Origin: CBDBBY01 sp965203795
Lineage (GTDB): Bacteria > Pseudomonadota > Alphaproteobacteria > Rhodobacterales > Rhodobacteraceae
Assembly (NCBI GenBank): GCA_965203795.1
Contig: OZ241915.1
Coordinates: 2,356,001 to 2,420,000 of the forward strand
DNA: 64,000 bases
Reading direction: 5' to 3'
The position numbers and the translations under genes are program-made. A model generated the notes under the pieces. That model saw only the letters and a program-made list of their open reading frames with translations. It did no database searches and was not told where the DNA came from. Every line of letters starts with the position of its first letter. Within the stretch, counting starts at the first letter, position 1. Below are positions 9,191 to 17,945 of the stretch, piece by piece.

Positions 9191-10516
9191 GGACGCCTCC
9201 GAAAACCTCTTGCGTCTTCGGCGCCGACGTGATTCGCGGGATGTGGATTCCTTGGAGGCGAAGATGGCGAAGCAGCCCAATTTCTGGAGTTATGAAGAGC
9301 GCTTGGCGGAGATTTCCGCGGACGGCGACCCGCTTGAGGCTCTGGAGGCGGTGGCTGATTTCGAGCGGTTCCGCCCGATCCTCGAAAGGGCGGCGGGGAA
9401 GCCCGGGAGCGCCAAGGGCGGCCGCCCGGCCTTCGACGTCCTGCCGGAGTTCAGGATGCTTGTTCTTCAGAGTCGCCACGGGCTGTCGCTCGAAGCGACC
9501 GGGAAGGCGGTGCGGGCTCGGCCGGGCTGGATGCGCTTCTGCGGTCTCGGCCTCGCCGACAGGGTCCCGGACGCGAACACGCTTTGGGACTTCCGCGAGG
9601 CGCCGGTCTAGGCGGGCGAGCTGGATGCCTTGTCCGCGGAGCTTGAGCGGATGATCAACGCGGCGGGCTTCATCCCCCGGTCCGGCCGGATGCTGGACTC
9701 GTCGCCGGTCGCGGCTCCGCGCCAGCGCGCCGGCGCCGGGGAGAAGGCCGCGATCAAGGAGGGGCGGACCGCCCGGGAGATCCGGCCCGGCGAGCCCGCC
9801 AAGGCGGCGCGGAAGGACACGGACGCGCGCTGGACCGTCAAGTTCCGCAAGGCGAAGCTCCGGCCGGACGGCGCGGAGCAGGCCGGCATCGCCATCCCGG
9901 TCTTCGGCTGCAAATCCCACATCAGCGTGGACAGGAAGCACGGGATCATCCGGCGGCGGATCGCCGCCGCCGCCGCCCACGACGGCGCGAGGCTGCGGGA
10001 GGGCTTGGTCGATGTCGCCAACGCCGGGCGCGGGGCGTGGGCGGACACGGATTGCCGCTCCAAGCGGAACGAAGCCTGGCTCAAGGCGAACGGCATGGCG
10101 AGCCGCATCCACCGCAGGAAGCCGCGGGGCCGCCCCACGGGCGAGCGAACCGCAAAGGCCAACGGGCGCAAATCGGCGGTGCGGGCCAAGGTCGAGCACG
10201 TCTTCGCCCACCGGAAGAGCCGCATGGAACTGAAGATCCGCACGATCGGCATCGCACGCGCCGCGGCGGCGATCACGCTCGCGAACATGGCTGCAACATG
10301 AACCGCCTGTGCCGGCTCCGCAGTCGGACTGCGTCCGCTTGAACCCGCCGGGGCCGGAACAGGCCCGGATCCCGCTCTCCCGACACTCCGAACAGGCCGG
10401 AAACGGCCCGAACCGGACAATCCCGGCCTTCAATCCGGCCGGGCCGGGCGCCAACCCCGTCCGCCAGCCCTCAAAGCCAACCAAATCGCGAAATCAGGAC
10501 GTTGTCGGAGGTGTCC
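9191..10516 (+). mobile_element. IS5-family element, copy 1 (1326 bp)
   Basis: The ends are inverted repeats beginning GGACGCCTCCGAAAACC (left) and GGACACCTCCGACAACG (right, read inward). They are flanked by an exact 4-bp duplication AGCT at 9187-9190 and 10517-10520. Length and ends match the copies at 15.06 and 22.04 kb. The transposase inside is broken by a stop codon, so this copy cannot move on its own. Confidence 0.9.
9264..10301 (+). pseudogene. IS5-family transposase with amber stop at codon 116
   Basis: This is a DDE transposase of about 345 aa that aligns without gaps to the intact copy at 22.2-23.3 kb. Codon 116, lysine in both sister copies (EAxIK), is TAG here (9609-9611), and the frame continues open on both sides of it. 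The later catalytic segments are still present: LDSSPVAAPRQR, ADTDCRS and VEHVFAHRK. A single A-to-T change is the simplest cause. It is a pseudogene unless the stop is suppressed. Confidence 0.88.
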
Positions 10517-10559
10517 AGCTTGGGAATCCTCCAGTTCGACACTTGGCGTGAAACATCTC

Positions 10560-11100
10560 CTTACCTCGGGCGCACCTCATCCGTTCCCCGGGGGCGCAGG
10601 GTCGAGCGGCGTCTCCGGGCTTGCTCTCCCCGGCGCCGGGATTGCGGCTGCGGGCGGTTTCCTTTGTGGCCCGCTTGCGGTCCCGTAGCGGAGGTCGCAG
10701 CTTCCGTCAGGCCGACTTCGTCGCCATCTGCCCGGCGGCTGGATATTCGATGTTGTATTCCTTCATCATGCGGATCCAGCGCCGGGCGTTCCTACGCGCC
10801 ATGATCTCCTGGCAATCGGTTCCGGGATCCATGCGGGGGCAGCGTCTCTTCATGACCGAAGGGATCATGCCGAGCAGCTTTTGGGCTGTAGCAAAGACGG
10901 CCTGCTTGTGGCTCGTTCCTCGCCTTGATGGCGCGGAGGTAGCTGTGGAATTGGCAATCCTTGGTCCGGGAAGCGGCGTGCGCGCACTGCGCTTTCCGGC
11001 AAAACAGCGTAGGATTCCCGGTGGAAGCGTGCGTTCGACGAAACGGCTTCCAGCATTATTCCGCGGTGCTCGACCCGCAGCTATCACGTCGCATTTGCAG
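10560..11100 (-). pseudogene. Transposase C-terminal remnant, possibly IS110 family
   Basis: The minus-strand frame ending at 10707 has a short helical run (SHKQAVFATAQKLLGMI) similar in character to the C-terminal end of IS110 transposases, then WIRMMKEYNIEYP and a stop. The same ending (WTRMMKEYGIEHP) is found on the plus strand at 42.37 kb, and similarity continues past the stop for about 100 bp in both copies. The family name is uncertain. That this is a duplicated mobile-element end is well supported. Confidence 0.5.
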
Positions 11101-11125
11101 AGGTTTCATGAAAAGTATGTTTCGC

Positions 11126-12061
11126 CTATGTGGATATCGCCATGATCGGCATCTGCGGGCGAAGATAGCGGCCCAAGGTCAAGGCGTCGTACCGGTTGAA
11201 GAATGTCTCGAAGTGGAAACAGTGTCGGCCGCTGTTGTCGTCCATCAGGGTGATTTCCCCTTCTCCCAGCGGACCGCCTCGCTGGGCGCCGCAATAGGCG
11301 GCTACATCCGAGAATGGCGCCGACGGTGACGTTGTCCCGAAGCGGCGCGCAAAGGCTGGAGACTGAATAAAGTGTCTGCACGGATCGAGTGGATCGAAAT
11401 CGTCGGGCCGTCGCGCTTCATGAGGGTGATCTGTGACCAACCCCACTAGCGGAAGTTCGAGTCCGGCGGATTCAACGAACCGGCACAATGTCGTCGACAG
11501 CGTGTTTCCAAATGTCTTTTTGAGTTTATTGACGGCTTTGATCGATGGCTCGATAGAGCGGGCTTCCTCCTCGAATCGATCCCGCAGAAACAAGAGCCGT
11601 CCCGCGGCAAAATTTGCCTCCGCTTCGATCTGCTCCCTGCAGCCCGGAGATAGCGTGCAAGCATTGTCCCCGAGCATCACATCTCCGTGCCAAGGAATGA
11701 CGCTGTGCCCTATTTCGTGCGCCTCGTTCCAGCGGTGCTTTGGTCGCGGGAGTGCCGCATCCAGAAGAATTCGTTTCCGATCCGGAAGGTAGAGAGCCTT
11801 GAGCGAGGATTTCCGGATCGCATCAATGAGCAGCATCGGCCGTTCGCAGATCTGGATTCCCGCAACGCGGATCCGACTGATCGTCTCACGTATAACGCTT
11901 GGGTCGTCAGCGGTGTAAAACCCGCGGTCAAGCTGCAACAGTTCGCGCACATCCTCCAGCCGGAGCGGGGGCTCGGGATGACCCAGCCCCCGCAGCACAC
12001 GCTCGACACGACGGTCGATGTCGCAAGCGGTCTTGACGGAGATGATCCGGTTCTTAGCCAA
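11126..12061 (-). CDS. ImmA/IrrE-family metallo-endopeptidase
   Basis: This 311-aa protein carries the zinc-peptidase motif HEIGH at residues 115-119, preceded by RWNEA, followed by an acidic segment (EQIEAEANFAAGRLL) that supplies the third ligand in this family. Such COG2856 proteins cleave or inactivate a partner repressor, as ImmA does to ImmR. The start is TTG at 12061 with a strong ribosome site (GAAGGGG). The gene follows the XRE regulator by 13 bp, and its ribosome site sits in that short gap, so the two form one transcription unit. The repressor as substrate is inference. The protein looks complete. Confidence 0.82.
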   Translation of the reverse strand: MAKNRIISVKTACDIDRRVERVLRGLGHPEPPLRLEDVRELLQLDRGFYTADDPSVIRETISRIRVAGIQICERPMLLIDAIRKSSLKALYLPDRKRILLDAALPRPKHRWNEAHEIGHSVIPWHGDVMLGDNACTLSPGCREQIEAEANFAAGRLLFLRDRFEEEARSIEPSIKAVNKLKKTFGNTLSTTLCRFVESAGLELPLVGLVTDHPHEARRPDDFDPLDPCRHFIQSPAFARRFGTTSPSAPFSDVAAYCGAQRGGPLGEGEITLMDDNSGRHCFHFETFFNRYDALTLGRYLRPQMPIMAIST

Positions 12062-12074
12062 ATGCGCCCCTTCG

Positions 12075-12560
12075 TTACTTCTGTTCGCTAAGCACGGCGA
12101 CGAACGATTCCAGCGCTGCGCCCTCTTCAGGCGTGAGCGCTGTCATCGACTCCGATCGCGCGGCGAACCGGACGGCCTCATCAAATAGCCTCGCATCCTT
12201 CGGCTCGGTGAGCCCGGCCACCTGAAAGAGACCGGACCGTGGCACGTTGAAATAGTTGGCCAGCCGGTAGACCGTGCGCGGCTCCGGCTTGTGATGCGGG
12301 TCGTTCTCTATTTCGACCAAGTCCGTCATATCCACGTCCGCATCGTCTGCAAACTTCTCTAGGCTGAGCCCGCGCTGTCGGCGCATCAGGCTGACAAAAC
12401 GCCCGAACCCGACGTTCGGCCCCGCTCTATCGCTCGCTGGGACCCAAGCAACTTCATCGTCGAACACCGGGTCGATAGCCAACGGGCCAGCTCCAATTTC
12501 GGCATCGCCTTCAAGCTTCGCCATGTACATGCACCACTCCTTGCTGATTTCCGTCTTCAT
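12075..12560 (-). CDS. XRE-family HTH regulator paired with ImmA
   Basis: This 161-aa protein has a central helix-turn-helix domain (FGRFVSLMRRQRGLSLEKFA, then DMTDLVEIEN and RTVYRLANYF). The start at 12560 was chosen over an upstream ATG because AAGGGGAA lies just before it. Being immediately upstream of an HEIGH peptidase marks it as an XRE-COG2856 pair, a common stress, prophage or toxin-antitoxin arrangement. It probably represses its own operon and may be the peptidase's target; both points are inferred from family knowledge. Confidence 0.8.
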   Translation of the reverse strand: MKTEISKEWCMYMAKLEGDAEIGAGPLAIDPVFDDEVAWVPASDRAGPNVGFGRFVSLMRRQRGLSLEKFADDADVDMTDLVEIENDPHHKPEPRTVYRLANYFNVPRSGLFQVAGLTEPKDARLFDEAVRFAARSESMTALTPEEGAALESFVAVLSEQK

Positions 12561-12747
12561 GAGTGTTCCCCTTGAACATAATGGCCTGTGCATGCCCTCC
12601 CGGCATCATTCGGTTGCCATGGCGAGGATCGGCATAGGTGCACCTCATGCAACAGGTGTTGACGTGGTCGCCGACGCTTCACGGCGGCGAATGCATCCGA
12701 CCCGTCTGAGAGTTTCCAAGTGCTCGCCCCACACGGTTCCGACCCGG
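12561..12747. other. Short region between two small operons
   Basis: No gene is supported. A different frame on the minus strand stays open for about 34 codons directly after the 35-residue ORF (GTVWGEHLETLRR), so that ORF might once have been longer and lost its frame. The promoter of the XRE operon should lie here, but no clear -35/-10 pair stands out. Confidence 0.3.
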
Positions 12748-12855
12748 TCAAGGTTGTGCTGGTTGCCTGATCTCATAGGAAATCAAGCGGTTCCTACCGA
12801 TTTCATGAAGCGCACTGGTCAGGCTCAGCTCCTTCCTAGCCATGAATTCGTTCAT
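12748..12855 (-). CDS. 35-aa ORF coupled to the GNAT gene
   Basis: A short frame starts at an ATG that overlaps the GNAT stop codon (ATGA) and has a good ribosome site (AAGGAGAA, 5 nt spacing) inside the GNAT gene. The peptide begins MNEFMARKELSLTSALHEIG and contains only 35 residues. The overlap, strong ribosome site and conserved-looking helical composition argue for translation; the short length argues for caution. It may be a truncated third gene of the RHH-GNAT operon. No family recognised. Confidence 0.45.
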   Translation of the reverse strand: MNEFMARKELSLTSALHEIGRNRLISYEIRQPAQP

Positions 12856-13490
12856 TGTGTTCTCCTTTCCTTTGCAATGAAGGCCTGCGCTTGTTCGAGC
12901 GTCATCTCGAAGTAGCGCAGGTTGTGGTAGTCCGGGTCGACCCCAAGATCCGTCATGCCGCAGGTTTGGGCGTAGAAGCTGTCCGCCTGCGGCAGTGAAT
13001 GAAGGCCGATCCGTCCACGGAACTCCAAGCTCTCGCTATGATTGACAGCAGCTCTGATCAGTACGCTTCCGACACCACGATACCGCGGAGGATCGAACAG
13101 CTCTGGGCGGTTCCACGGCGCGTTCTCGACAAACTTCACATAGACGAGATGCTGACCCTTTTGACCTTCGATTTGGCATCGTCTCGTTGCCGCATCGACG
13201 ATCATCATGCCCTGCGTCATGCCGTTGCAAACGATGCTGAAGCCCGGACAGGCCAACATCCCCTGCAATGCCTTGACCTTCTGGCGCCAGTTCCAGTGAC
13301 GGCTTTGCGGCCAGTGGCGACGCTCGATGCCCGCTCGTCGAAGGCGCCGTATCGCGTCGAATAACGCCGGAATCCACTCCGCTTCCCAATCGGCAAGCTG
13401 TTGCTCCATGATTGCATATACGAGCTCCGCCTCCACTGACTCGCGACGCTTTACGTCGAAAAGGTGGACTGGGTGGATTTCAACAGTCAT
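12852..13490 (-). CDS. GNAT-family acetyltransferase, putative toxin
   Basis: This 212-aa protein has a GNAT acetyl-CoA site (RYRGVG, residues 136-141, followed by SVLIRAAV) and a long N-terminal extension of about 70 residues. Its start overlaps the stop of a ribbon-helix-helix gene by 4 bp. RHH-GNAT gene pairs are a well-known toxin-antitoxin type in which the acetyltransferase blocks aminoacyl-tRNA. The usual partner there is a DUF1778 protein and the usual toxin is about 160-180 aa, so this pair is atypical. It could also be an ordinary acetyltransferase with a co-transcribed regulator. Confidence 0.7.
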   Translation of the reverse strand: MTVEIHPVHLFDVKRRESVEAELVYAIMEQQLADWEAEWIPALFDAIRRLRRAGIERRHWPQSRHWNWRQKVKALQGMLACPGFSIVCNGMTQGMMIVDAATRRCQIEGQKGQHLVYVKFVENAPWNRPELFDPPRYRGVGSVLIRAAVNHSESLEFRGRIGLHSLPQADSFYAQTCGMTDLGVDPDYHNLRYFEMTLEQAQAFIAKERRTQ

Positions 13491-13699
13491 AGCATCATGA
13501 CCTCGGCCTTCTCTTTGGTGTCCTTGCTCTCAAAGAAGAGCTTGTCGCCCCTCTCAAGACGCGCGTCGACGAGCTGGTACATGCGCAGGGCCTGACGCAT
13601 CAGAGCCGTCTTGCTTAGGTCCTTCCTCGCGCTCAGTACCTCCAGAACCCCCATCTCCGCCTCCGTGAGGTTGAGCGTCATCGTCTTACGTGAGTTCAT
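13487..13699 (-). CDS. Small RHH-like DNA-binding protein, putative antitoxin
   Basis: This 70-aa protein has a predicted ribbon (KTMTLNLTEAEM) followed by helices (VLEVLSARKDLSKTALMRQA), a ribbon-helix-helix layout with a short acidic and lysine-rich tail. It is the first gene of a three-gene overlapping operon (RHH, GNAT, 35-aa ORF). An antitoxin and autorepressor role is inferred from the context. An inverted pair of GTATCAA sites surrounds the likely promoter just upstream. Confidence 0.65.
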   Translation of the reverse strand: MNSRKTMTLNLTEAEMGVLEVLSARKDLSKTALMRQALRMYQLVDARLERGDKLFFESKDTKEKAEVMML

Positions 13700-13723
13700 C
13701 TAACTTTCCGACCGATCCCGACA

Positions 13724-13789
13724 GTATCAAGTATTGGTCTTGGCAGCTAGATGTCAAGCAAGAAATATTTGCAGAACAGCTTTTGATAC
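13724..13789 (-). promoter_or_regulatory. Putative promoter and operator of the RHH-GNAT operon
   Basis: On the minus strand TTGACA (13752-13757) and ATACTT (13729-13734) are separated by 17 bp, a plausible sigma-70 promoter ending about 30 bp before the RHH start. GTATCAA at 13724-13730, overlapping the -10 box, and its reverse complement TTGATAC at 13783-13789 form an inverted pair that could bind the RHH protein. Confidence 0.45.
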
Positions 13790-13884
13790 GCTATAAATTA
13801 GCTTCTAATCATGCACCGCAAGGCTGAGCGACGGCCTGCGGCAGACGGATTGACCCTTCTGAATCTCTACCGTGCCAATACGCC

Positions 13885-13916
13885 CCGCTGCCGGCCTTGG
13901 CCAAGGCCGGCAGCGG
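13885..13916. repeat. Perfect 32-bp palindrome
   Basis: The sequence CCGCTGCCGGCCTTGG is followed directly by its exact reverse complement. A related 34-bp palindrome with the same CCTTGGCCAAGG centre is at 42066-42099. It has no T-run, so it is not a classical terminator. It lies directly before the ISNCY remnant and might be an element end, a resolvase or protein-binding site, or a hairpin. Confidence 0.8.
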
Positions 13917-13920
13917 AAGC

Positions 13921-14515
13921 GATCACATACGCAAGGTGGTTGAGGAGCGGTCCTGGCTCGGCTCGGTCGACATGGGGTCGATCAGGCTGAACGCGAAATC
14001 CCGGCGATTCTGATCGGCCTCCAGACGATCTGGAACGACAAGGCGGCGCGGGAGGAACTGTTCCGGCTTCTCGACGCGCGCATCCTTCCCGGCCAGCGCC
14101 GGGACACGGGCCGCCCGGGGATGCATCTCTGGCGCATCCTGGTGATGGGCGTGCCGAGCAGGGGCTGAACTGCGACTACGACCATCTCCGGGAGATGGCG
14201 GACAGGCACGCCGACGTGCAGGCCTTCCTGGGCCACGATGTCTGGTTCGATCCGTGTCGCTACGAGCTCCAGAACATCAAGGACAATGTGGAGCATCTTA
14301 CGCCGGAGCTTCTGCGGGAGGCGGACCGCCTGGTCGTGTCGACGGGGCACAAGGCGGCGGGAAAAAGCCTGGCGCAGCGTTGGTCGGGCGCAGTGACTCG
14401 TTCGTGGTGGAGACTGACGTCCGCCATCCGACCGACTTCGGCCTGCTTTGGGATTCGGTCCGCTGCCTCATGCGGGAGGCGTCGTGGGCCTGCGAGGGCC
14501 GCCCCGGCGTAGTAG
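13921..14515 (+). pseudogene. ISNCY-family (ISDol1-like) transposase remnant
   Basis: Broken plus-strand frames give segments typical of this group: LIGLQTIWNDKAAREELFRL, ILPGQRRDTGRPGMHLWRIL, GLNCDYDHLREMADRHADVQ, NVEHLTPELLREADRLV and SFVVETDVRHPTDFGLLWDS. At least three frame changes and an early stop are needed to read through. The piece ends abruptly at about 14513, where an unrelated repeated end sequence begins. Confidence 0.65.
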
Positions 14516-14565
14516 TGTACCGAAAGTTCTGCAAATTCCGCTGGGCATGTCCAGCCGGTTTCGCG
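14514..14565. repeat. Repeated end sequence, copy 1
   Basis: About 50 bp beginning GTAGTGTACCGAAAGTTCTG also occurs at 40351-40405, where it likewise begins exactly at the broken edge of a transposon remnant of another family. This suggests the terminal sequence of an unidentified mobile element that inserted in both places. Confidence 0.6.
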
Positions 14566-14599
14566 GCTTGCAACCCGCGGCCGAAGCCCCGAAGCGCAC

Positions 14600-14950
14600 A
14601 GCACGGAGGGGCGCCGGTTCGACCGCGCCGACGATTTGCGCAAATGCCTTGCCTTCGCCGCCTGCCGCGTCTTCGACATCGGCCGGGCGGCGAGGGAAAT
14701 GCCGGACCCCCCCCCGCCATCGACACCGTCCCCGAGGACGCCCCCGGAATCCTCCGGATCGCCCTGCGCAGCTGCAACGTGCGCCTGAGGGCACCGCCAG
14801 ACCCGACCATCCGCGAGTCCGCAGTCGAGCTCGCCCGCATCGCCGGGTTCCAGGCGTCCAAGCGGCAGCCGCTCCCCGTAATCCCGAAGCTCTGGGCCGC
14901 GTGGACGATCTTCGCGCCGCAGATGCAGCTCTGCCGAACCATAAAGACCC
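14600..14950 (+). pseudogene. IS4-family (Tn5-like) transposase C-terminal remnant
   Basis: In mixed frames this reads RRFDRADDLRKCLA, CRVFDIGRAAREMPD, then TIRESAVELARIAGF and, in place of the usual GRKGDGEPG ending, a degenerate KLWAAWTIF. This order matches the C-terminal helical domain of Tn5/IS50-type transposases. The catalytic core is missing. Confidence 0.6.
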
Positions 14951-15059
14951 ACGGAATGATCAACGAGTTAACAGTGGAAAATTGATAGCTCCCGGACCGC
15001 CTTCCGAACCGTGTTCCAGGAGACGCGCCGCTTCCGCGCGATCGCCTTGATCGAAACCT

Positions 15060-16387
15060 GAACACCTCCGACAACGGCCTGATTTCGCGTTTCGGTCGGC
15101 TTCGCGGGTCTGCGGCAGCGGCATTTCGCCCGTTCCGGCCGGTTTGGAGGTCCGGATTGCTTGATTGGGGCCGCTGCCGACCTGTTCGGAGTGTCGGGAG
15201 AGCGGGGTCCGGGCCGTTTCCGGCCCCTGCGGGGTCAGGCGGGCGCACTTCGACTGCGGAGCCAGCGCAGCCGGTTCATGTTGCAGCCATGTTCGCGAGC
15301 GCGGCCGCCGCTTTGGCGCGGGCCATTCCGATCGTCCGGATCCTCAGCCCCATGCGGTCCTTCCGGCGGGCGAAGACGTGCCCGGCCTTCGCCCGGATCG
15401 ACGATTTGCGCCCGTTGGCCCTGGCGGTCCGCCTGCCCATGGGGCGGCCCCGCGGCTTCCTGCGGTGGATGCGGCTCGCCGTGCCGTTCGCCTCGAGCCG
15501 ATCCTCATTCCGCCGGGAGCGGCAATCCGTGTCGGCCCACACCCCGCTCCCGGTGTTGGCGGCATCGACCAGGCCCTCCCGCAGCCTCGCGCCGTCATGG
15601 GCGGCGGCGTCGGTCACGATCCGCCGCCGGATGATCCCGTGCTTCCGGTCGATGCCGGTGTGGGACTTGCAGCCGAACACCGGGACGGCGATGCCGGCCT
15701 GCTCCGCGCCGTCCGGCCGGAGCTTCGCCTTGCTGTGCTTGACGGTCCAGCGCGCGTCCGTGTCCTTCCGCGCCGCCTTGGCGGGCTCGCCGGGCCATAT
15801 CTCCCCGGCAGCCTGCCCCGCCTTGATCGCGGCCTTCTCCCCGGCGCTGGCGCGCTGGCGGGGCGCGGAGACCAGGGAGGCGTCCACGATCCGGCCGGAC
15901 CGGGGAGTGCAGCCGGCCTCGTTGATCGCACGGTCCAGCTCCCGGAACAGCTTGTCCAGCGCGTCGGCCTTGATCGGCGCCTCGCGGAAGTCCCGGAGCG
16001 TGTTCGCGTCCGGCGCCTTGTCGCGCAGCTCGAGCCCGCAGAAGCGCATCCAGCCCGGCCGGTCGCGCGCCATCGCCTCGGTCGCGGCGAGCGACAGCCC
16101 GCGGAGGCTCTGAAGCACGAGCATCCTGAACTCCGGCACGACGTCCAAGGCCGGGCGGCCGCCCTTCAAGCCTGGCGGCTTCCCTGCGGCCCGCTCGAGG
16201 ATCGGCCGGAACCGCTCGAAATCCACCGCCCCGGCCAGCGTCTCCAGCGGATCGCCGTCCGCCGAAATCTCCTCCGAACGCTCCTCGACGTCCCAAAATC
16301 CCGGCTGCTTCGCCACCGCGGCCTCCAGTGCCGCTGATCCTTCGAACCGCAGGCCCGCGCAAAACGCCAGGGTTTCCGGAAGCGTCC
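15060..16387 (-). mobile_element. IS5-family element, copy 2 (1328 bp)
   Basis: The ends read GAACACCTCCGACAACG (left) and GGACGCTTCCGGAAACC (right, inward), each with a change from the other copies. The flanks ACCT and AACT are an imperfect 4-bp duplication within an IS21 fragment whose uninterrupted form is visible near 1435. Degraded ends and transposase mark it as an older insertion. Confidence 0.88.
15276..16316 (-). CDS. IS5-family transposase, catalytic Glu replaced
   Basis: This is an uninterrupted 346-aa frame that aligns gap-free with the copy at 22.2 kb. It keeps Asp145 (IVDASLV) and Asp262 (WADTDCRS). The expected catalytic glutamate at 312 is glycine: AKAGHVFA replaces AKVEHVFA. 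It is therefore probably inactive despite its open frame. Other substitutions in conserved runs agree with relaxed constraint. Confidence 0.85.
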   Translation of the reverse strand: MAKQPGFWDVEERSEEISADGDPLETLAGAVDFERFRPILERAAGKPPGLKGGRPALDVVPEFRMLVLQSLRGLSLAATEAMARDRPGWMRFCGLELRDKAPDANTLRDFREAPIKADALDKLFRELDRAINEAGCTPRSGRIVDASLVSAPRQRASAGEKAAIKAGQAAGEIWPGEPAKAARKDTDARWTVKHSKAKLRPDGAEQAGIAVPVFGCKSHTGIDRKHGIIRRRIVTDAAAHDGARLREGLVDAANTGSGVWADTDCRSRRNEDRLEANGTASRIHRRKPRGRPMGRRTARANGRKSSIRAKAGHVFARRKDRMGLRIRTIGMARAKAAAALANMAAT

Positions 16388-16564
16388 AACTTTGTCCCGG
16401 AAATGGTCAACCCGGATCTTCACTGCCATCTCCAATGCCGGTATCCCCTTCCGGCCTCGTACCCCCAATGCTCAATGCGGGCTCCAAATCCACAGGGAAT
16501 CGACAGGTCAAACCGGAACGGATGAAGCCTGCCGGCAGGAAGGAGGGGGCAAAATGGACGCCGA

Positions 16565-16810
16565 TCACCCCCGATAAGGGGTCGAAAAACCATGCCGAGC
16601 CACACGCCGGATCTCGACAGGCCCGCCGCCCTCCGGGCAGAAGGCTCCGGCCCCGACCAAGGAGCAGATCCCCTCGACTAGCCATTCGGAGCGACAGGTG
16701 AGGTTGGCGATGGCCTCGTTGCGGACGCGCCTGCCTTTGCACCAGTGGCGGCGGAGCAAGATCGTCGGCGGGTTGTTCCGGTTGGGGACGGTGTCGACGC
16801 GGCATGACAT
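16565..16810 (-). pseudogene. IS1634-family transposase, N-terminal fragment
   Basis: The minus frame starts MSCRVDTVPNRNNPPTILLR and continues with KGRRVRNEAIANL, the conserved IS1634 start, then diverges and stops near the end of the IS21 fragment. Only about 60 recognisable residues remain. Confidence 0.7.
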
Positions 16811-17042
16811 GGGAACATTTTGGCAAGGCAGAAGCCGACCTCGGCGGATAAAAGCCGTTTTCGGACAATGTCTTGGAGATCAATCGGGCGTCTTGAAGCA
16901 CGGGAAGTTCAGTTTAACGATTCCGCATTTCAGTAGCGGATATCAGATACCAAATTCTATCGGCCCACGAACACAGCACATCGGATTCGGTAGACGTAGC
17001 TGGCTTTATCCTACCTCCGTCTACCCTTCGACCGATTCTGCT
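16811..17042. other. Short gap, nothing recognised
   Basis: About 230 bp between an IS1634 fragment and a small membrane-protein gene. No frame, tRNA or obvious repeat is supported. Confidence 0.3.
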
Positions 17043-17306
17043 TCACTCCCGCTCTTGTTCTCGGTCAGCATCGCTTGAGGGTGTCGTCGGTCGTCTGGCT
17101 CCGAACCAGAAGCCCGTGATCGACCCAGCCATGCTTCCCACAGCTCCCAGCACTGCGATGGCCATGTCGTATTCCTTCTCCAACAGCAGCCAGACTACCG
17201 TAGTCGCAGAAAGCACGAGATAGGTTCCTATTGCAAAGTATGTCACCCATCGGCGGACAGCACTCCGCTTGAGTTCCATCTCTTCAAATGTCGTCGACTC
17301 TGTCAC
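17043..17306 (-). CDS. Small two-helix membrane protein
   Basis: This 87-aa protein has a charged N-terminus, two strongly hydrophobic helices (about residues 21-43 and 48-68) and a charged C-terminal tail. The second helix ends GFWFGARRP. The layout recalls holin-like or small inner-membrane proteins, but no family can be named. It stands alone among IS remnants. Confidence 0.5.
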   Translation of the reverse strand: MTESTTFEEMELKRSAVRRWVTYFAIGTYLVLSATTVVWLLLEKEYDMAIAVLGAVGSMAGSITGFWFGARRPTTPSSDADREQERE

Positions 17307-17571
17307 TGTCGTTCAAACCTTCCAGTGAGTTTCAGTTCCCGGCCAAGCCACGTCTCAGCAACAGGTCCCGCAGTTCGCAAGATCCGGCGCAATGCCGCGG
17401 CCTGTTAAAACGGAGACACTGTCTATCCCAGCGCGACCGAGGAGTCGACGCTGGAAAAGCCATGTGTACCTGTCGCCGATGCCAGACAGCCAGTCGTCTT
17501 CATTGCATGCACGATACCCTCCTCCGCCTGTAAATTGGTGACCGGTTTCCAAATGCATTCCAAGTTATTGG
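17307..17571. other. Gap with weak minus-strand coding look
   Basis: A minus frame at about 17355-17520 (YRACNEDDWLSGIGDRYTWL) is open and protein-like for 55 codons but has no convincing start or relatives. It could be the end of a decayed gene. Nothing else is seen. Confidence 0.25.
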
Positions 17572-17800
17572 GTCAGGCGGTTGCGCCGCAACAAGCCGTC
17601 CAATCAAGGAAGTCGGGCTGGCGGTTGTCTTCAATGCAGGATTTGTTGGCGAGTTGGGGTTTGGCACCCGCTTTCGCCCGGCATCACCCCGTACGTCCCA
17701 ACAATTTGGGATGCACTCTCTGTTCCTGCTGTTTTCGCCAGCTACAAGATGTGTTCCGCCTTCTGTCCGCGCCCGTCCAAAATCGCTGTTGCGCACTTAA
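17572..17800 (-). pseudogene. ISKra4-family end, degraded
   Basis: It starts with the tip TTGGGTCAGGCGG and follows the DNA of the fragments at 24 and 40156 with many substitutions (NLIGRLVAA in an off frame). It is the most diverged of the three copies, so probably the oldest. Confidence 0.65.
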
Positions 17801-17945
17801 CGATTGCCTCCCCCATTGGCGACCGTTGTTCAAGCCTTATACGAAACGAGCGTAGCCGAATCGGCTTAACGCGGAGTGCAGCACGCCCTGGCCCAGACAC
17901 TCACTTCCATAATGTGGCGGATTTCGATATTTTCCGAGTGAGAAT

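Larger units (their letters stand above)
14986..16530 (-). pseudogene. IS21 istA 5' fragment, split by IS5 copy 2
   Basis: The 5' part of an istA gene is present in two pieces, 14986-15059 and 16388-16530, that join into sequence closely matching 1360-1560 (GIPALEMAVKIRVDHFRDK at the start). The 1328-bp IS5 element sits between them. The fragment is already truncated at 14986, next to the IS4 remnant. Confidence 0.8.
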
